DNA of 64,000 bases from Chaetoceros tenuissimus (GCA_021927905.1 BLLK01000057.1:124001-188000), one strand, 5' to 3'; positions 21,063 to 31,438 are shown, numbered from the stretch's first letter. Notes: generated by a model not told the origin, from the letters alone. Numbers and translations are program-made.

Positions 21063-21887
21063 ATGAGACTACAGAGAGACTTCACAAATAAGGAATGGAA
21101 GGAGATTGGAGAGAAGTACAAAGATGGAGGTGTTCACATGTACAAAGGCAAGAGAACCTTTTTCTACAACGGAGAGAAACTTTTGAAAGAAAATGAAGGG
21201 CCTCTTATCTATAATTATAAAGAGAGAGATTCTTGGGAAGTCATGATTGTTCTTCCCGGAGTGGAAGTGATTCATTATCATACTTTCGATGCTTGTGAGA
21301 ATATTAAGACAGTCATCATGGCCGATACAGTCAAGAGAATTGAAGAAGGTGCTTTTGAGGGTTGCTATAGTCTTGAGTTTGTCAAACTATCGAGAAACTT
21401 GGAATACATTGGAGATATGGCATTCCATTGGTGTAAATCATTGACTTCAATCTTCATTCCTCCATCCTGTAGAGAGATTGGTAGTGGTGCATTTTGTGGA
21501 TGCCACCAATTGTTAATCATTGGAATGTCTCTGCATACTGAACTTGGTGAGTTTGTTTTTCAAAACACAGCTGTGCTAAAGAATTCTTCAATTTCCATCG
21601 ATAAAGATGGTTTCTATGAAGGGAATGACGATGAAAGGGTAATTCGTTGGGTCAAATCTATAAATGATGAAGATGTATATGCTCTTCACCACGCATGTTC
21701 CTCCATCAATCCGTTAGGTGATATAATTCATGATTTAGTGAAGCAACAAGGCATCAAAGCTATGAGAATACCAAATGCAATCGGCGTCACGCCATCCCAA
21801 TATTTAGAAGCAAATACGTTTGCTGATATCTCAGAGAAAGATATTATTAATAGATATATTTTGGACTCAATGGGAGAAGTTATCTAA
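21063..21887 (+). CDS. LRR_5 protein, array copy B (274 aa)
   Basis: MRLQRDFTNKEWKEIGEKY opens the frame at ATG 21063. The architecture is that of copy A: GGVHMYKGKRTFFYNGEKL entry, LRR_5 repeats, and the helical tail ending YILDSMGEVI. Its 3' flank (after the stop at 21887) is nearly the same as that of copy I at 32403, which suggests exchange or shared descent of gene ends. A mini-ORF ATG-ACC-ACT-TGA lies at 21024-21035. Confidence 0.85.
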   Translation: MRLQRDFTNKEWKEIGEKYKDGGVHMYKGKRTFFYNGEKLLKENEGPLIYNYKERDSWEVMIVLPGVEVIHYHTFDACENIKTVIMADTVKRIEEGAFEGCYSLEFVKLSRNLEYIGDMAFHWCKSLTSIFIPPSCREIGSGAFCGCHQLLIIGMSLHTELGEFVFQNTAVLKNSSISIDKDGFYEGNDDERVIRWVKSINDEDVYALHHACSSINPLGDIIHDLVKQQGIKAMRIPNAIGVTPSQYLEANTFADISEKDIINRYILDSMGEVI

Positions 21888-22034
21888 AGCAACGAAACAA
21901 GATAGATATTCAATTCATATTTCAATACATAATGTTTCTATAAAGTAAACAGAAACATATCTATTTGAAGTATTTACCTTATAATTATTGCTCGCCTATC
22001 ATTTCCTAAATAAATATCTTCTTCGCAATAGTGG

Positions 22035-22065
22035 TTGATATCTACCAATACAACAGTGATACCAA
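22035..22065 (+). promoter_or_regulatory. LRR_5-family palindromic promoter element, copy C
   Basis: TTGATATC and GATACCAA arms, 15-nt spacer, ending 95 bp before ATG 22160. Confidence 0.65.
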
Positions 22066-22159
22066 AATCAACTGCTGCACTTCTTCGTAAACAGAACAGC
22101 AATTTCAATTCATTAGAACGGAGTAGAGATGTCGAATCTTCATCTATACACTCTATTCA

Positions 22160-23005
22160 ATGTATAAAATGAGATTACAAAGAGGCTTCACGAATAAAGA
22201 ATGGAAGGAGATCAGTGAGAAGTACGGAGATGGAGGAGTACATGATTATAGAGGAAAGAAGACTCTCTTTTACAAAGGAGAGAAACTTTGGGAAGGACGT
22301 GGCAAGAATGGTCATCCTATTGTCTATGATTTGGAAGAAAGAAACACTTGGCAAGTAGTAGCAGTTCTTTCCGGAGTTGAGGAGATTCCTACAAGTACTT
22401 TCTATGAATGCAGGAATGTCAAGACTGTCATTATGAGTGATACAGTCAAGAGAGTCGAAGAGTGTACTTTCCATAGTTGCATTAGTCTCGAGTTTGTCAA
22501 GCTATCAAGAAATTTGGAATACATCGGATGGGCTGCATTCAGTCACTGTACTTCTATCTATTCAATCTTCATTCCGCCATCCTGTAGAGAAATTGTCCAT
22601 CTAGCATTTTCTTTCTGCGAGAAGTTGACTATCTTGAGTGTTCCTCAAACAATTGAACTTGGCGAAGGTTTGATTTTTGGTACCAAATTGATACAAGCAT
22701 CTCATTTCGACGCAAACGGACGCGGTGGCTATAGCAACAATGCCGAAGTCAACGAGTGGATTACACATTTAAATCAAGAGCAAGAATTTGCTCTTCATCA
22801 CGAATGCGCATCCTATGAACCTTCCAAAGATAACATTTATGAAATGATAAAGGAGCAAGGACTTTCATCTCTCAATACAGAAAACAAAATTGGAATCACA
22901 GCATCGAAATATTTACAAGAGAATCCTTTCTTTGAAAATGAAGTTGAAGAAAAGAAATTGATCAATAGTTATGTTCTTGATCTAATGGGTGAATTCATTG
23001 CTTAA
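22160..23005 (+). CDS. LRR_5 protein, array copy C (281 aa)
   Basis: The start is ATG 22160 (MYKMRLQRGF); ATG 22169 is the position other members use. It belongs to a sub-branch with GGVHDYRGKKTLFYKGEKLWEGRGKNGHP, LRR_5 repeats (TFYECRNVKTVIMSDTVKRVEECTF) and a tail ending YVLDLMGEFIA. It pairs with copy J (32684-33538), which it matches almost throughout. No catalytic motif. Confidence 0.85.
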   Translation: MYKMRLQRGFTNKEWKEISEKYGDGGVHDYRGKKTLFYKGEKLWEGRGKNGHPIVYDLEERNTWQVVAVLSGVEEIPTSTFYECRNVKTVIMSDTVKRVEECTFHSCISLEFVKLSRNLEYIGWAAFSHCTSIYSIFIPPSCREIVHLAFSFCEKLTILSVPQTIELGEGLIFGTKLIQASHFDANGRGGYSNNAEVNEWITHLNQEQEFALHHECASYEPSKDNIYEMIKEQGLSSLNTENKIGITASKYLQENPFFENEVEEKKLINSYVLDLMGEFIA

Positions 23006-23173
23006 AATTTACAAGAAGCAAACTATATCATTATAAATAAATCTTTTTTATTTTTTTTTTTTTCTATTTCTGCATCTAGTGCTTTGAATAAGAGATAGGA
23101 GAAGCAATCTTTCTGCGTGGATGCGTTTTCCATTTTGTTTTCTTTCTTCTGCGTCTCTGTTGTCTATCCATGT

Positions 23174-23204
23174 TTCGTATCTACCAATACGACGGTGATA
23201 CCAA
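23174..23204 (+). promoter_or_regulatory. LRR_5-family palindromic promoter element, copy D
   Basis: TTCGTATC and GATACCAA arms, ending 140 bp before ATG 23344. Confidence 0.65.
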
Positions 23205-23343
23205 CATTCCAACTGCGACAGGCGACAGGTGAAGGGTGTGATGGGCTAGATACTTCTTGTTTTCCATTTCAATTGAATTAGACTGCTAAGCTAGAAAAGA
23301 GATGTGTACTCAATATTGAATCTCCTTTCAAACATTCAATAAA

Positions 23344-24180
23344 ATGAGATTACTCCGAAAACTAACAAAAAGGGAATGGAAGGAAATTAGCGAGAAGTAC
23401 AAAGACGGAGGAGTTCACATGTACAGAGGAAAGAGAACTCTATTTTACAAAGGAGAAATACTTTACAAATTTGAGACTGGAGAGTATTTAATCTATGATA
23501 AAGATGAAAGAGAGTCTTGGGAAGTCATCATTGTTCTTCCTGGAGTGGAAGTGATTCATCATGGTACTTTCAACGAATGTAGGAATATCGAGACTGTCAT
23601 CATGGCTGATACAGTTAAAAGAATTGAAAATGAAGCTTTCGATAGTTGCTTGAATCTCAAGTTTGTCAAACTATCCAGAAATTTGGAATTTATTGGAACA
23701 AATACATTCTGGTACTGTAAATCTTTGACTTCAGTTTTTATTCCAGCATCATGTAGAGAGATTGGCGATTGGGCATTTTATAATTGCAAAAGGTTGTTAA
23801 TCTTGGTATTGCCTCCGTATACTCAACTTGGTGAGGACGTTTTTGAAAGCACAGCATTGATGAAAAGGTCTCCATTTGAGACTGATGAGAATGGCGATTA
23901 TGATAGAAATGACGACAATGAGGAGGAAACAGTAGATCAATGGATCAAGTCCATCAACAATGAAGAAGCATACGTTCTTCATCGCGCTTGTTCCTCGTTT
24001 AATCCATCGTCCGAAAATATCCATGCACTAGTTAAGCGACAAGGTATTGAATTAATGCGAATGAAAAATACAATCGGTGTCACTCCTTCTCAATATTTAG
24101 AAGCAAATAAGTTTGCTGAAATTTCGGAGAAAGATATTATCAACAGATACATTTCAGAAATGATGGGCGAAGTATTCTAA
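23344..24180 (+). CDS. LRR_5 protein, array copy D (278 aa)
   Basis: MRLLRKLTKREWKEISEKY at ATG 23344. It matches copy A over the first ~220 residues with only a couple of changes. Its last ~50 residues (ENIHALVKRQGIELMRMKNTIGVTPSQ...YISEMMGEVF) match copy G instead. Its second two-thirds lie inside the 3.1-kb near-identical duplication. Mini-ORF ATG-TGT-ACT-CAA-TAT-TGA at 23302-23319. The family domain description is under copy A. Confidence 0.85.
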   Translation: MRLLRKLTKREWKEISEKYKDGGVHMYRGKRTLFYKGEILYKFETGEYLIYDKDERESWEVIIVLPGVEVIHHGTFNECRNIETVIMADTVKRIENEAFDSCLNLKFVKLSRNLEFIGTNTFWYCKSLTSVFIPASCREIGDWAFYNCKRLLILVLPPYTQLGEDVFESTALMKRSPFETDENGDYDRNDDNEEETVDQWIKSINNEEAYVLHRACSSFNPSSENIHALVKRQGIELMRMKNTIGVTPSQYLEANKFAEISEKDIINRYISEMMGEVF

Positions 24181-24325
24181 GCAATGAATCACAGCATGTA
24201 ACTTTTCTATAAAGTAAACAGAAGTAAGCCTATTTGAAGTAATTACTGTAAATTATTCCTCTTCAAAAACCAGTTTCGCCATCATTTATGCCTCTCGTAT
24301 CTTTTCACAAAAATTTTCCGCCGTG

Positions 24326-24356
24326 TTGGAATCTACCAATACGACAGTGATACCAA
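24326..24356 (+). promoter_or_regulatory. LRR_5-family palindromic promoter element, copy E
   Basis: TTGGAATC and GATACCAA arms. It is 1157 bp from ATG 25513, but removing the inserted transposon and one target-site copy leaves 126 bp, the usual spacing. Confidence 0.65.
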
Positions 24357-24381
24357 GGGTGATACTAAAATCTAGTAGAAG

Positions 24382-25404
24382 CAGGTGGTCTGGCGTGAGG
24401 GGGTCCGATGTGAGAGGGTTCGTGAGAGGGTGACTTGGACGCATAACCTGAGCATTCTAACAACAAGTTGGATGAGTTATTCCCGTCTTTTTGAATTTGG
24501 CCGTTGGTGTGCGTTGCTGCTCTTCTTCTCGTTTGTTGAACAGCATCCACCTCTCTCACATAAAACCTTCTCGTCATCTTATGCCATGGTAAGTTTGTCT
24601 ATTTGTTTTCACTACAATGTACTCAACTCATTTCTAAAATAATTTCTGCAGGTTGATTTTCGCATCAGAATGAAGTGAGATGTACTGGTAGGGTTGGCTT
24701 AGTTTATTTGATGCTAAGATCTTGTTCATCTACACAACTACCGTTCATTTGGGTGATCGATCGCACAGTTATTCTATTGCATGGAGGTTGCAGGATCTAA
24801 ATACAATTTGGCTTTAGAAAATATGAGATGGTGAAGCAAGCGGTTGAAACATGGTCTGGAAGCCTTTTTCTAAGGATTTTTTGGATGTTTTCAGCCCAAA
24901 CTGACAACTGACATATGTTGTTGTTTCACTTTTCACATTCGGTTTGCTAAATGGTGACTATTAACACTGTAACAGAGCACCTCCAATTCAAATCCTTAAA
25001 TGGGAAGCAAAAGGGACTATTCAGAGTATAATTCAAAATGGAAGCATCCTAATTTAAAAATATAACATCCAATAAGTATGTTTCAAAATTATTTCTAATT
25101 TGATGTACAATAATAATACTCAATTGCCTATCTAAAATCTATGTAATATATATTTTAGACATTAAAAAAAGCATGCAGGAGGCGAAACCCTCGTTACCAA
25201 CATCGACTTTTTCCATACGTTATCATAGAGTCTCCACCACCTTCTGATGTTCTTTTGTTTTTTTTCTTTATCACTGTTTTCTGGGATTGATTCAAATGGA
25301 AGATTTTAATGAGATTTCAACACAGGAAAGAGACTTAGGTTATGCGTCCAAGTCACCCTCTCACGAACCCTCTCCCATCGGACCCCCTCACGCCAGACCA
25401 CCTC
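24382..25404 (+). mobile_element. Non-autonomous DNA transposon, 1023 bp, with 67-bp terminal inverted repeats and an 8-bp target duplication
   Basis: Inverted repeats at 24383-24449 and 25337-25403 (AGGTGGTCTGGCGTGAGGGG... to ...TTGGACGCATAACCT) differ at one base. AGTAGAAG flanks both sides (24374-24381 and 25405-25412). No transposase is encoded. A GTAAGT...TTTCTGCAG pair at about 24592-24652 looks like an intron, so the inside may derive from a spliced gene. An 8-bp duplication fits hAT- or P-like elements; the long inverted repeats leave the family open. It is inserted between the promoter palindrome and the start codon of copy E. Confidence 0.8.
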
Positions 25405-25512
25405 AGTAGAAGACGCTTCGACGCTTCCTTCAAAGCCATTTCAATGGAATTAGACTGTTAAAAGAGATGTCTACTCGAAATTGAATCTCCTTTGAAACAT
25501 TCAATATATAAA

Positions 25513-26346
25513 ATGAGATTACTAAGAGGTTTCACCAATAAAGAGTGGATGGAGATCAGTGAGAAGTACAAAGACGGAGGGGTTCACATGTACAGAGGCA
25601 AGAAAACTCTCTTTTACAACGGAGAGAAATTATGGCAAAAACATGAAGATCCAGAAGAAGAAGGCTGGCCTCGTGTCTATGACTATAAAGAGCGGCGATC
25701 TTGGGAAGTCATCATCATATTACCTGGAGTTGAAACCATTCATTATGGCACTTTCCATGCTTGTAGGAATGTCAAGACTGTCATCATGGCCATTAAAGAT
25801 GTTGCATTTCATTGTTGCTATGGTCTCGAGTTTGTCAGACTATCAAGAAACCTCGAGTACATTGGAAAAAGTGCATACTATTCCTGTCAAGCTTTGACTT
25901 CAGTATTCATTCCGCCATCATGTAGAAAGATTGACAATGAAGCATTCTTTTTGTGCAAACAGTTGGCAATCTTGGGATTGCCTCAACATACTGAACTTGG
26001 TAGAAGTGTTTTCCAGTACACACCAATGATAAAAGCATCTCCTATTGAGACAGATTATGATGGTTGCTATTATAGAACCGACGAAAATGAGGAGGAAGCA
26101 GTCAGATGGGTCAAGTCAATCAACTATGGCGATGCTTGCGCTCTTCACCGTGCTTGCGCTTCTTTCAACCCCTTGTCTGAAATCATTCATGATCTAGTAA
26201 AGCGTCAAAGCATCAACGCTATGAGAATGAAAAACAAAATAGGCATCACTCCTTCCCAATATCTGGCAGCAAACACGTTTGCTGATGTATCAGAGAAAGA
26301 GATTATCAACAGATATATTTCAGACATGATGGGAGAAGTATTCTAA
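25513..26346 (+). CDS. LRR_5 protein, array copy E (277 aa)
   Basis: ATG 25513 (MRLLRGFTNKEWMEISEKY); the open frame upstream has no ATG. The middle reads TVIMAIKDVAFHCC where other members have TVIMADTVKRIE..AF..C, so about six residues of one LRR_5 repeat are missing. The tail ends YISDMMGEVF. A transposon lies in its promoter region. Identical to copy H. Mini-ORF ATG-TCT-ACT-CGA-AAT-TGA at 25467-25484. Confidence 0.85.
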   Translation: MRLLRGFTNKEWMEISEKYKDGGVHMYRGKKTLFYNGEKLWQKHEDPEEEGWPRVYDYKERRSWEVIIILPGVETIHYGTFHACRNVKTVIMAIKDVAFHCCYGLEFVRLSRNLEYIGKSAYYSCQALTSVFIPPSCRKIDNEAFFLCKQLAILGLPQHTELGRSVFQYTPMIKASPIETDYDGCYYRTDENEEEAVRWVKSINYGDACALHRACASFNPLSEIIHDLVKRQSINAMRMKNKIGITPSQYLAANTFADVSEKEIINRYISDMMGEVF

Positions 26347-26653
26347 TCAATGAAGCAAGATTGATCTTGAATGCATATTTCAATAGGTTACTTTTATTTA
26401 AAGTAAATACTAGAAGCAAATGTATTTGAAGTATTTATTATTTATCGCCCATCATTTTCTAGATTAATCTTAACCGCAAATGAAAATGAAGATCAGACAG
26501 ATTAACTGTAAGGAAACTAATAAATCTTCAATCTTTTCTTATTAATTAATTCCATTGTTTCTATAGTTGCTTCCTGCTTTAGTTTCTCTCATTATATCTC
26601 AATTGATTCATTAGCTTTTTCGTTTTTCTCTTTTTCGTAATTGGTCTTCCAAT

Positions 26654-26684
26654 TTGGTATCTACCAATACGACAGTGATACCGA
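26654..26684 (+). promoter_or_regulatory. LRR_5-family palindromic promoter element, copy F
   Basis: TTGGTATC and GATACCGA arms, ending 121 bp before ATG 26805. Confidence 0.65.
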
Positions 26685-26804
26685 AATCAAGGGGAAGTAG
26701 GAAGGAAGTAGGAAGATATTTCGATATTTCAATTGAATTGGACTGCTTGCTGAAGACATGTATGTGCACTTGAAATTCATACTTTGAAACATTCCATATA
26801 TAAA

Positions 26805-27650
26805 ATGAGATTACAGAGAGGCTTCACGAATAAAGAATGGAAGGAGATTGGAGAGAAGTACAAAGATGGAGGAGTACATATGTACAGAGGAAAGAAGACA
26901 TTCTTCTGGAACGGAGAGAAACTATGGGAGGAAGTCGAAGATGAAGATCCAGAAGAAGAAGGCTGGCCTCGTGTCCATGACTATGAAGAGAGAGAATCGT
27001 GGCAAGTATTAGTTGTTCTTCCCGGAGTGACAGTGATTCCTAATCGTACTTTCTATGAATGCAGAAATATAGAGACAGTCATCATGAGCGATACCGTACG
27101 AAGAATCGAATGGAGTGCTTTTCATTGTTGCTTTAGTCTCAAGTTTGTCAGACTATCCAGAAGTCTCGAGTTTATTGGACATTACGCATTCTATGCCTGT
27201 CGATCTTTGGTTTCAATCTTTATTCCGCCATTGTGTAGAGACATTGGCGATTATGCATTGTGTGAATGTGAAAAATTGATTATTTTGGGAATACCTCAGC
27301 ATGTACAACTTGGAGAAAAAGTGATTGCTGCTACATCATTGATAAAGAAATCTCCAATTGAAAATAGACATGGGTACTATGATAGAAACAACGAAAATGA
27401 AGTAGTCCGATGGGTCAAGTCCATCAATAATGAAGAAGTATACGCTCTTCACCGTGCTTGCGCTTCTTTCAACCCCTTGTCTGAAATCATTCATGATCTA
27501 GTAAAGCGACAAGGCATCGAAGCTATGAGAATGAAAAATGCAATGGATGTCACTCCTTCTCAGTATTTAGAAGCCAATACATTCGCTGATATCTCGGAGA
27601 AAGAGATCATCAACAGATATATTTTAGATGTAATGGGAGAAGTTATCTAA
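26805..27650 (+). CDS. LRR_5 protein, array copy F (281 aa)
   Basis: ATG 26805 (MRLQRGFTNKEWKEIGEKY). It has a charged insertion EEVEDEDPEEEGWPRVHDYEERESWQVL after the entry motif, then LRR_5 repeats with TFYECRNIETVIMSDTVRRIEWSAF, and a tail ending YILDVMGEVI. From about residue 63 to 230 it is almost identical to copy I. The 3' flank carries the TTTCTATAAAGTAAAC module. Confidence 0.85.
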   Translation: MRLQRGFTNKEWKEIGEKYKDGGVHMYRGKKTFFWNGEKLWEEVEDEDPEEEGWPRVHDYEERESWQVLVVLPGVTVIPNRTFYECRNIETVIMSDTVRRIEWSAFHCCFSLKFVRLSRSLEFIGHYAFYACRSLVSIFIPPLCRDIGDYALCECEKLIILGIPQHVQLGEKVIAATSLIKKSPIENRHGYYDRNNENEVVRWVKSINNEEVYALHRACASFNPLSEIIHDLVKRQGIEAMRMKNAMDVTPSQYLEANTFADISEKEIINRYILDVMGEVI

Positions 27651-27967
27651 AGCAATGGAGCAAGATTGATCTTGCATTAATTTTTCTTTATGTAACATTT
27701 CTATAAAGTAAACGGGAAGTAATAAAGCTATTTGAGTATTTCACAATTATTGATTGAAACATTCTCGGCTATCATTTCTAGAATATTCTTAACTGCAAAG
27801 GAAAATGAGGATCGGACAGATTGACTGTAAGGAAGTTAGTAAGTCTTCAATCTTTTATTATTTTAAATATTTCTATAGTTTTTATAGTTGCTTCCTGCTT
27901 CAGTTTTTCTCATTATTTACTTGATGCTTGCCTTTTTCTTTCTTTCTTTCGCTGTCGGTTCCTGCGA

Positions 27968-27984
27968 CGTTTACCAATACGACA
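27968..27984 (+). promoter_or_regulatory. LRR_5-family promoter element, copy G (left arm degraded)
   Basis: The right half ACCAATACGACAGTGATACCAA is intact; the left arm is replaced by GCGACGTT. It ends 114 bp before ATG 28098. Confidence 0.55.
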
Positions 27985-28097
27985 GTGATACCAACATTCC
28001 AACTGGCAGCTCTTTTTCTATGCCATTTCAATTGAATTACACTACTAGAGAAGATATGTGTACACGAAATTAAATCACCTTTCAAACATTCAATAAA

Positions 28098-28934
28098 ATG
28101 AGATTACAAAGAAAACTGACGAATAAAGAATGGGAGGAAATTAGCGAAAAGTACAAAGATGGAGGAGTACATGATTATAAAGGCAAGAAGACTCTATTTT
28201 ACAAAGGAGAAATACTTTACAAATTTGAGACTGGAGAGTGTTTAATCTATGATAAAGATGAGAGAGAGTTTTGGGAAGTCATCATTGTTCTTCCTGGAGT
28301 GAAAGTGATTCATTATGGTACTTTCAACGAATGTATCAATGTCAAGACTGTCATAATGGCCGATACAGTCAAGAGAATTGAAAATGAAGCTTTCGATAGT
28401 TGCTTGAATCTCAAGTTTGTCAAACTATCCAGAAATTTGGAATTTATTGGAACAAATACATTCTGGTACTGTAAATCTTTGACTTCAGTTTTTATTCCAG
28501 CATCATGTAGAGAGATTGGCGATTGGGCATTTTATAATTGCAAAAGGTTGTTAATCTTGGTATTGCCTCCGTATACTCAACTTGGTGAGGACGTTTTTGA
28601 AAGCACAGCAATGATGAAAAGGTCTCCATTTGAGACTGATGAGAATGGCGATTATGATAGAAATGACGACAATGAGGAGGAAACAGTAGATCAATGGATC
28701 AAGTCCATCAACAATGAAGAAGCATACGTTCTTCATCGCGCTTGTTCCTCTTTTAATCCATCGTCCGAAAATATCCATGCACTAGTTAAGCGACAAGGTA
28801 TTGAATCAATGAGAATGAAAAATACAATCGGTGTTACTCCTTCTCAATATTTAGAAGCGAATAAGTTTGCTGAAATTTCGGAGAAAGATATTATCAACAG
28901 ATACATTTCAGAAATGATGGGCGAAGTATTCTAA
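28098..28934 (+). CDS. LRR_5 protein, array copy G (278 aa)
   Basis: ATG 28098 (MRLQRKLTNKEWEEISEKY). The first ~90 residues differ from copy D at many sites (GGVHDYKGKKTLFYKGE). From about residue 93 it is nearly identical to D and lies inside the 4754-bp-period duplication. The breakpoint thus falls within the coding region and makes a mosaic gene. Mini-ORF ATG-TGT-ACA-CGA-AAT-TAA at 28056-28073. Confidence 0.85.
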   Translation: MRLQRKLTNKEWEEISEKYKDGGVHDYKGKKTLFYKGEILYKFETGECLIYDKDEREFWEVIIVLPGVKVIHYGTFNECINVKTVIMADTVKRIENEAFDSCLNLKFVKLSRNLEFIGTNTFWYCKSLTSVFIPASCREIGDWAFYNCKRLLILVLPPYTQLGEDVFESTAMMKRSPFETDENGDYDRNDDNEEETVDQWIKSINNEEAYVLHRACSSFNPSSENIHALVKRQGIESMRMKNTIGVTPSQYLEANKFAEISEKDIINRYISEMMGEVF

Positions 28935-29079
28935 GCAATGAATCACAGCATGTAACTTTTCTATAAAGTAAACAGAAGTAAGCCTATTTGAAGTAATTAC
29001 TGTAAATTATTCCTCTTCAAAAACCAGTTTCGCCATCATTTATGCCTCTCGTATCTTTTCACAAAAATTTTCCGCCGTG

Positions 29080-29110
29080 TTGGAATCTACCAATACGACA
29101 GTGATACCAA
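29080..29110 (+). promoter_or_regulatory. LRR_5-family palindromic promoter element, copy H
   Basis: Identical to copy E and likewise parted from its gene by the transposon. Confidence 0.65.
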
Positions 29111-29135
29111 GGGTGATACTAAAATCTAGTAGAAG

Positions 29136-30158
29136 CAGGTGGTCTGGCGTGAGGGGGTCCGATGTGAGAGGGTTCGTGAGAGGGTGACTTGGACGCATAA
29201 CCTGAGCATTCTAACAACAAGTTGGATGAGTTATTCCCGTCTTTTTGAATTTGGCCGTTGGTGTGCGTTGCTGCTCTTCTTCTCGTTTGTTGAACAGCAT
29301 CCACCTCTCTCACATAAAACCTTCTCGTCATCTTATGCCATGGTAAGTTTGTCTATTTGTTTTCACTACAATGTACTCAACTCATTTCTAAAATAATTTC
29401 TGCAGGTTGATTTTCGCATCAGAATGAAGTGAGATGTACTGGTAGGGTTGGCTTAGTTTATTTGATGCTAAGATCTTGTTCATCTACACAACTACCGTTC
29501 ATTTGGGTGATCGATCGCACAGTTATTCTATTGCATGGAGGTTGCAGGATCTAAATACAATTTGGCTTTAGAAAATATGAGATGGTGAAGCAAGCGGTTG
29601 AAACATGGTCTGGAAGCCTTTTTCTAAGGATTTTTTGGATGTTTTCAGCCCAAACTGACAACTGACATATGTTGTTGTTTCACTTTTCACATTCGGTTTG
29701 CTAAATGGTGACTATTAACACTGTAACAGAGCACCTCCAATTCAAATCCTTAAATGGGAAGCAAAAGGGACTATTCAGAGTATAATTCAAAATGGAAGCA
29801 TCCTAATTTAAAAATATAACATCCAATAAGTATGTTTCAAAATTATTTCTAATTTGATGTACAATAATAATACTCAATTGCCTATCTAAAATCTATGTAA
29901 TATATATTTTAGACATTAAAAAAAGCATGCAGGAGGCGAAACCCTCGTTACCAACATCGACTTTTTCCATACGTTATCATAGAGTCTCCACCACCTTCTG
30001 ATGTTCTTTTGTTTTTTTTCTTTATCACTGTTTTCTGGGATTGATTCAAATGGAAGATTTTAATGAGATTTCAACACAGGAAAGAGACTTAGGTTATGCG
30101 TCCAAGTCACCCTCTCACGAACCCTCTCCCATCGGACCCCCTCACGCCAGACCACCTC
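29136..30158 (+). mobile_element. Non-autonomous DNA transposon, second identical copy
   Basis: Same element and same AGTAGAAG flanks (29128-29135 and 30159-30166) as 24382-25404. It was copied by the segmental duplication rather than by a second insertion, because flanks and position match exactly. Confidence 0.8.
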
Positions 30159-30266
30159 AGTAGAAGACGCTTCGACGCTTCCTTCAAAGCCATTTCAATG
30201 GAATTAGACTGTTAAAAGAGATGTCTACTCGAAATTGAATCTCCTTTGAAACATTCAATATATAAA

Positions 30267-31100
30267 ATGAGATTACTAAGAGGTTTCACCAATAAAGAGT
30301 GGATGGAGATCAGTGAGAAGTACAAAGACGGAGGGGTTCACATGTACAGAGGCAAGAAAACTCTCTTTTACAACGGAGAGAAATTATGGCAAAAACATGA
30401 AGATCCAGAAGAAGAAGGCTGGCCTCGTGTCTATGACTATAAAGAGCGGCGATCTTGGGAAGTCATCATCATATTACCTGGAGTTGAAACCATTCATTAT
30501 GGCACTTTCCATGCTTGTAGGAATGTCAAGACTGTCATCATGGCCATTAAAGATGTTGCATTTCATTGTTGCTATGGTCTCGAGTTTGTCAGACTATCAA
30601 GAAACCTCGAGTACATTGGAAAAAGTGCATACTATTCCTGTCAAGCTTTGACTTCAGTATTCATTCCGCCATCATGTAGAAAGATTGACAATGAAGCATT
30701 CTTTTTGTGCAAACAGTTGGCAATCTTGGGATTGCCTCAACATACTGAACTTGGTAGAAGTGTTTTCCAGTACACACCAATGATAAAAGCATCTCCTATT
30801 GAGACAGATTATGATGGTTGCTATTATAGAACCGACGAAAATGAGGAGGAAGCAGTCAGATGGGTCAAGTCAATCAACTATGGCGATGCTTGCGCTCTTC
30901 ACCGTGCTTGCGCTTCTTTCAACCCCTTGTCTGAAATCATTCATGATCTAGTAAAGCGTCAAAGCATCAACGCTATGAGAATGAAAAACAAAATAGGCAT
31001 CACTCCTTCCCAATATCTGGCAGCAAACACGTTTGCTGATGTATCAGAGAAAGAGATTATCAACAGATATATTTCAGACATGATGGGAGAAGTATTCTAA
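30267..31100 (+). CDS. LRR_5 protein, array copy H (277 aa)
   Basis: ATG 30267. The protein is identical to copy E, including the short LRR_5 repeat, so it arose by the recent duplication. The dosage effect is unknown. Confidence 0.85.
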   Translation: MRLLRGFTNKEWMEISEKYKDGGVHMYRGKKTLFYNGEKLWQKHEDPEEEGWPRVYDYKERRSWEVIIILPGVETIHYGTFHACRNVKTVIMAIKDVAFHCCYGLEFVRLSRNLEYIGKSAYYSCQALTSVFIPPSCRKIDNEAFFLCKQLAILGLPQHTELGRSVFQYTPMIKASPIETDYDGCYYRTDENEEEAVRWVKSINYGDACALHRACASFNPLSEIIHDLVKRQSINAMRMKNKIGITPSQYLAANTFADVSEKEIINRYISDMMGEVF

Positions 31101-31407
31101 TCAATGAAGCAAGATTGATCTTGAATGCATATTTCAATAGGTTACTTTTATTTAAAGTAAATACTAGAAGCAAATGTATTTGAAGTATTTATTATTTATC
31201 GCCCATCATTTTCTAGATTAATCTTAACCGCAAATGAAAATGAAGATCAGACAGATTAACTGTAAGGAAACTAATAAATCTTCAATCTTTTCTTATTAAT
31301 TAATTCCATTGTTTCTATAGTTGCTTCCTGCTTTAGTTTCTCTCATTATATCTCAATTGATTCATTAGCTTTTTCGTTTTTCTCTTTTTCGTAATTGGTC
31401 TTCCAAT

Positions 31408-31438
31408 TTGGTATCTACCAATACGACAGTGATACCGA
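31408..31438 (+). promoter_or_regulatory. LRR_5-family palindromic promoter element, copy I
   Basis: TTGGTATC and GATACCGA arms, identical to copy F, ending 120 bp before the lost start codon at 31558. Confidence 0.65.

Larger units (their letters stand above)
23620..26762 (+). repeat. Segmental duplication, left copy (pairs with 28374-31516)
   Basis: About 3.14 kb running from the middle of copy D, through the 1023-bp transposon and copy E, to the promoter of copy F. It recurs at a constant offset of 4754 bp. Only a handful of substitutions are visible, all in the D/G gene part; transposon and E/H gene appear identical. A second matching block resumes at about 26991-27510 (pairing with about 31745-32263). 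Confidence 0.9.

Noticed and set aside
24385-24642. 85-residue frame at the left end of the transposon
   Set aside because: No ATG start, overlaps the inverted repeat, and runs through an intron-like donor; no domain.
20157-28778. Repeated ~75-80-residue frames antisense to the LRR_5 genes (20157-20402, 23797-24024, 28551-28778)
   Set aside because: They recur only because the sense genes are duplicated; no start context, domain or promoter supports them.
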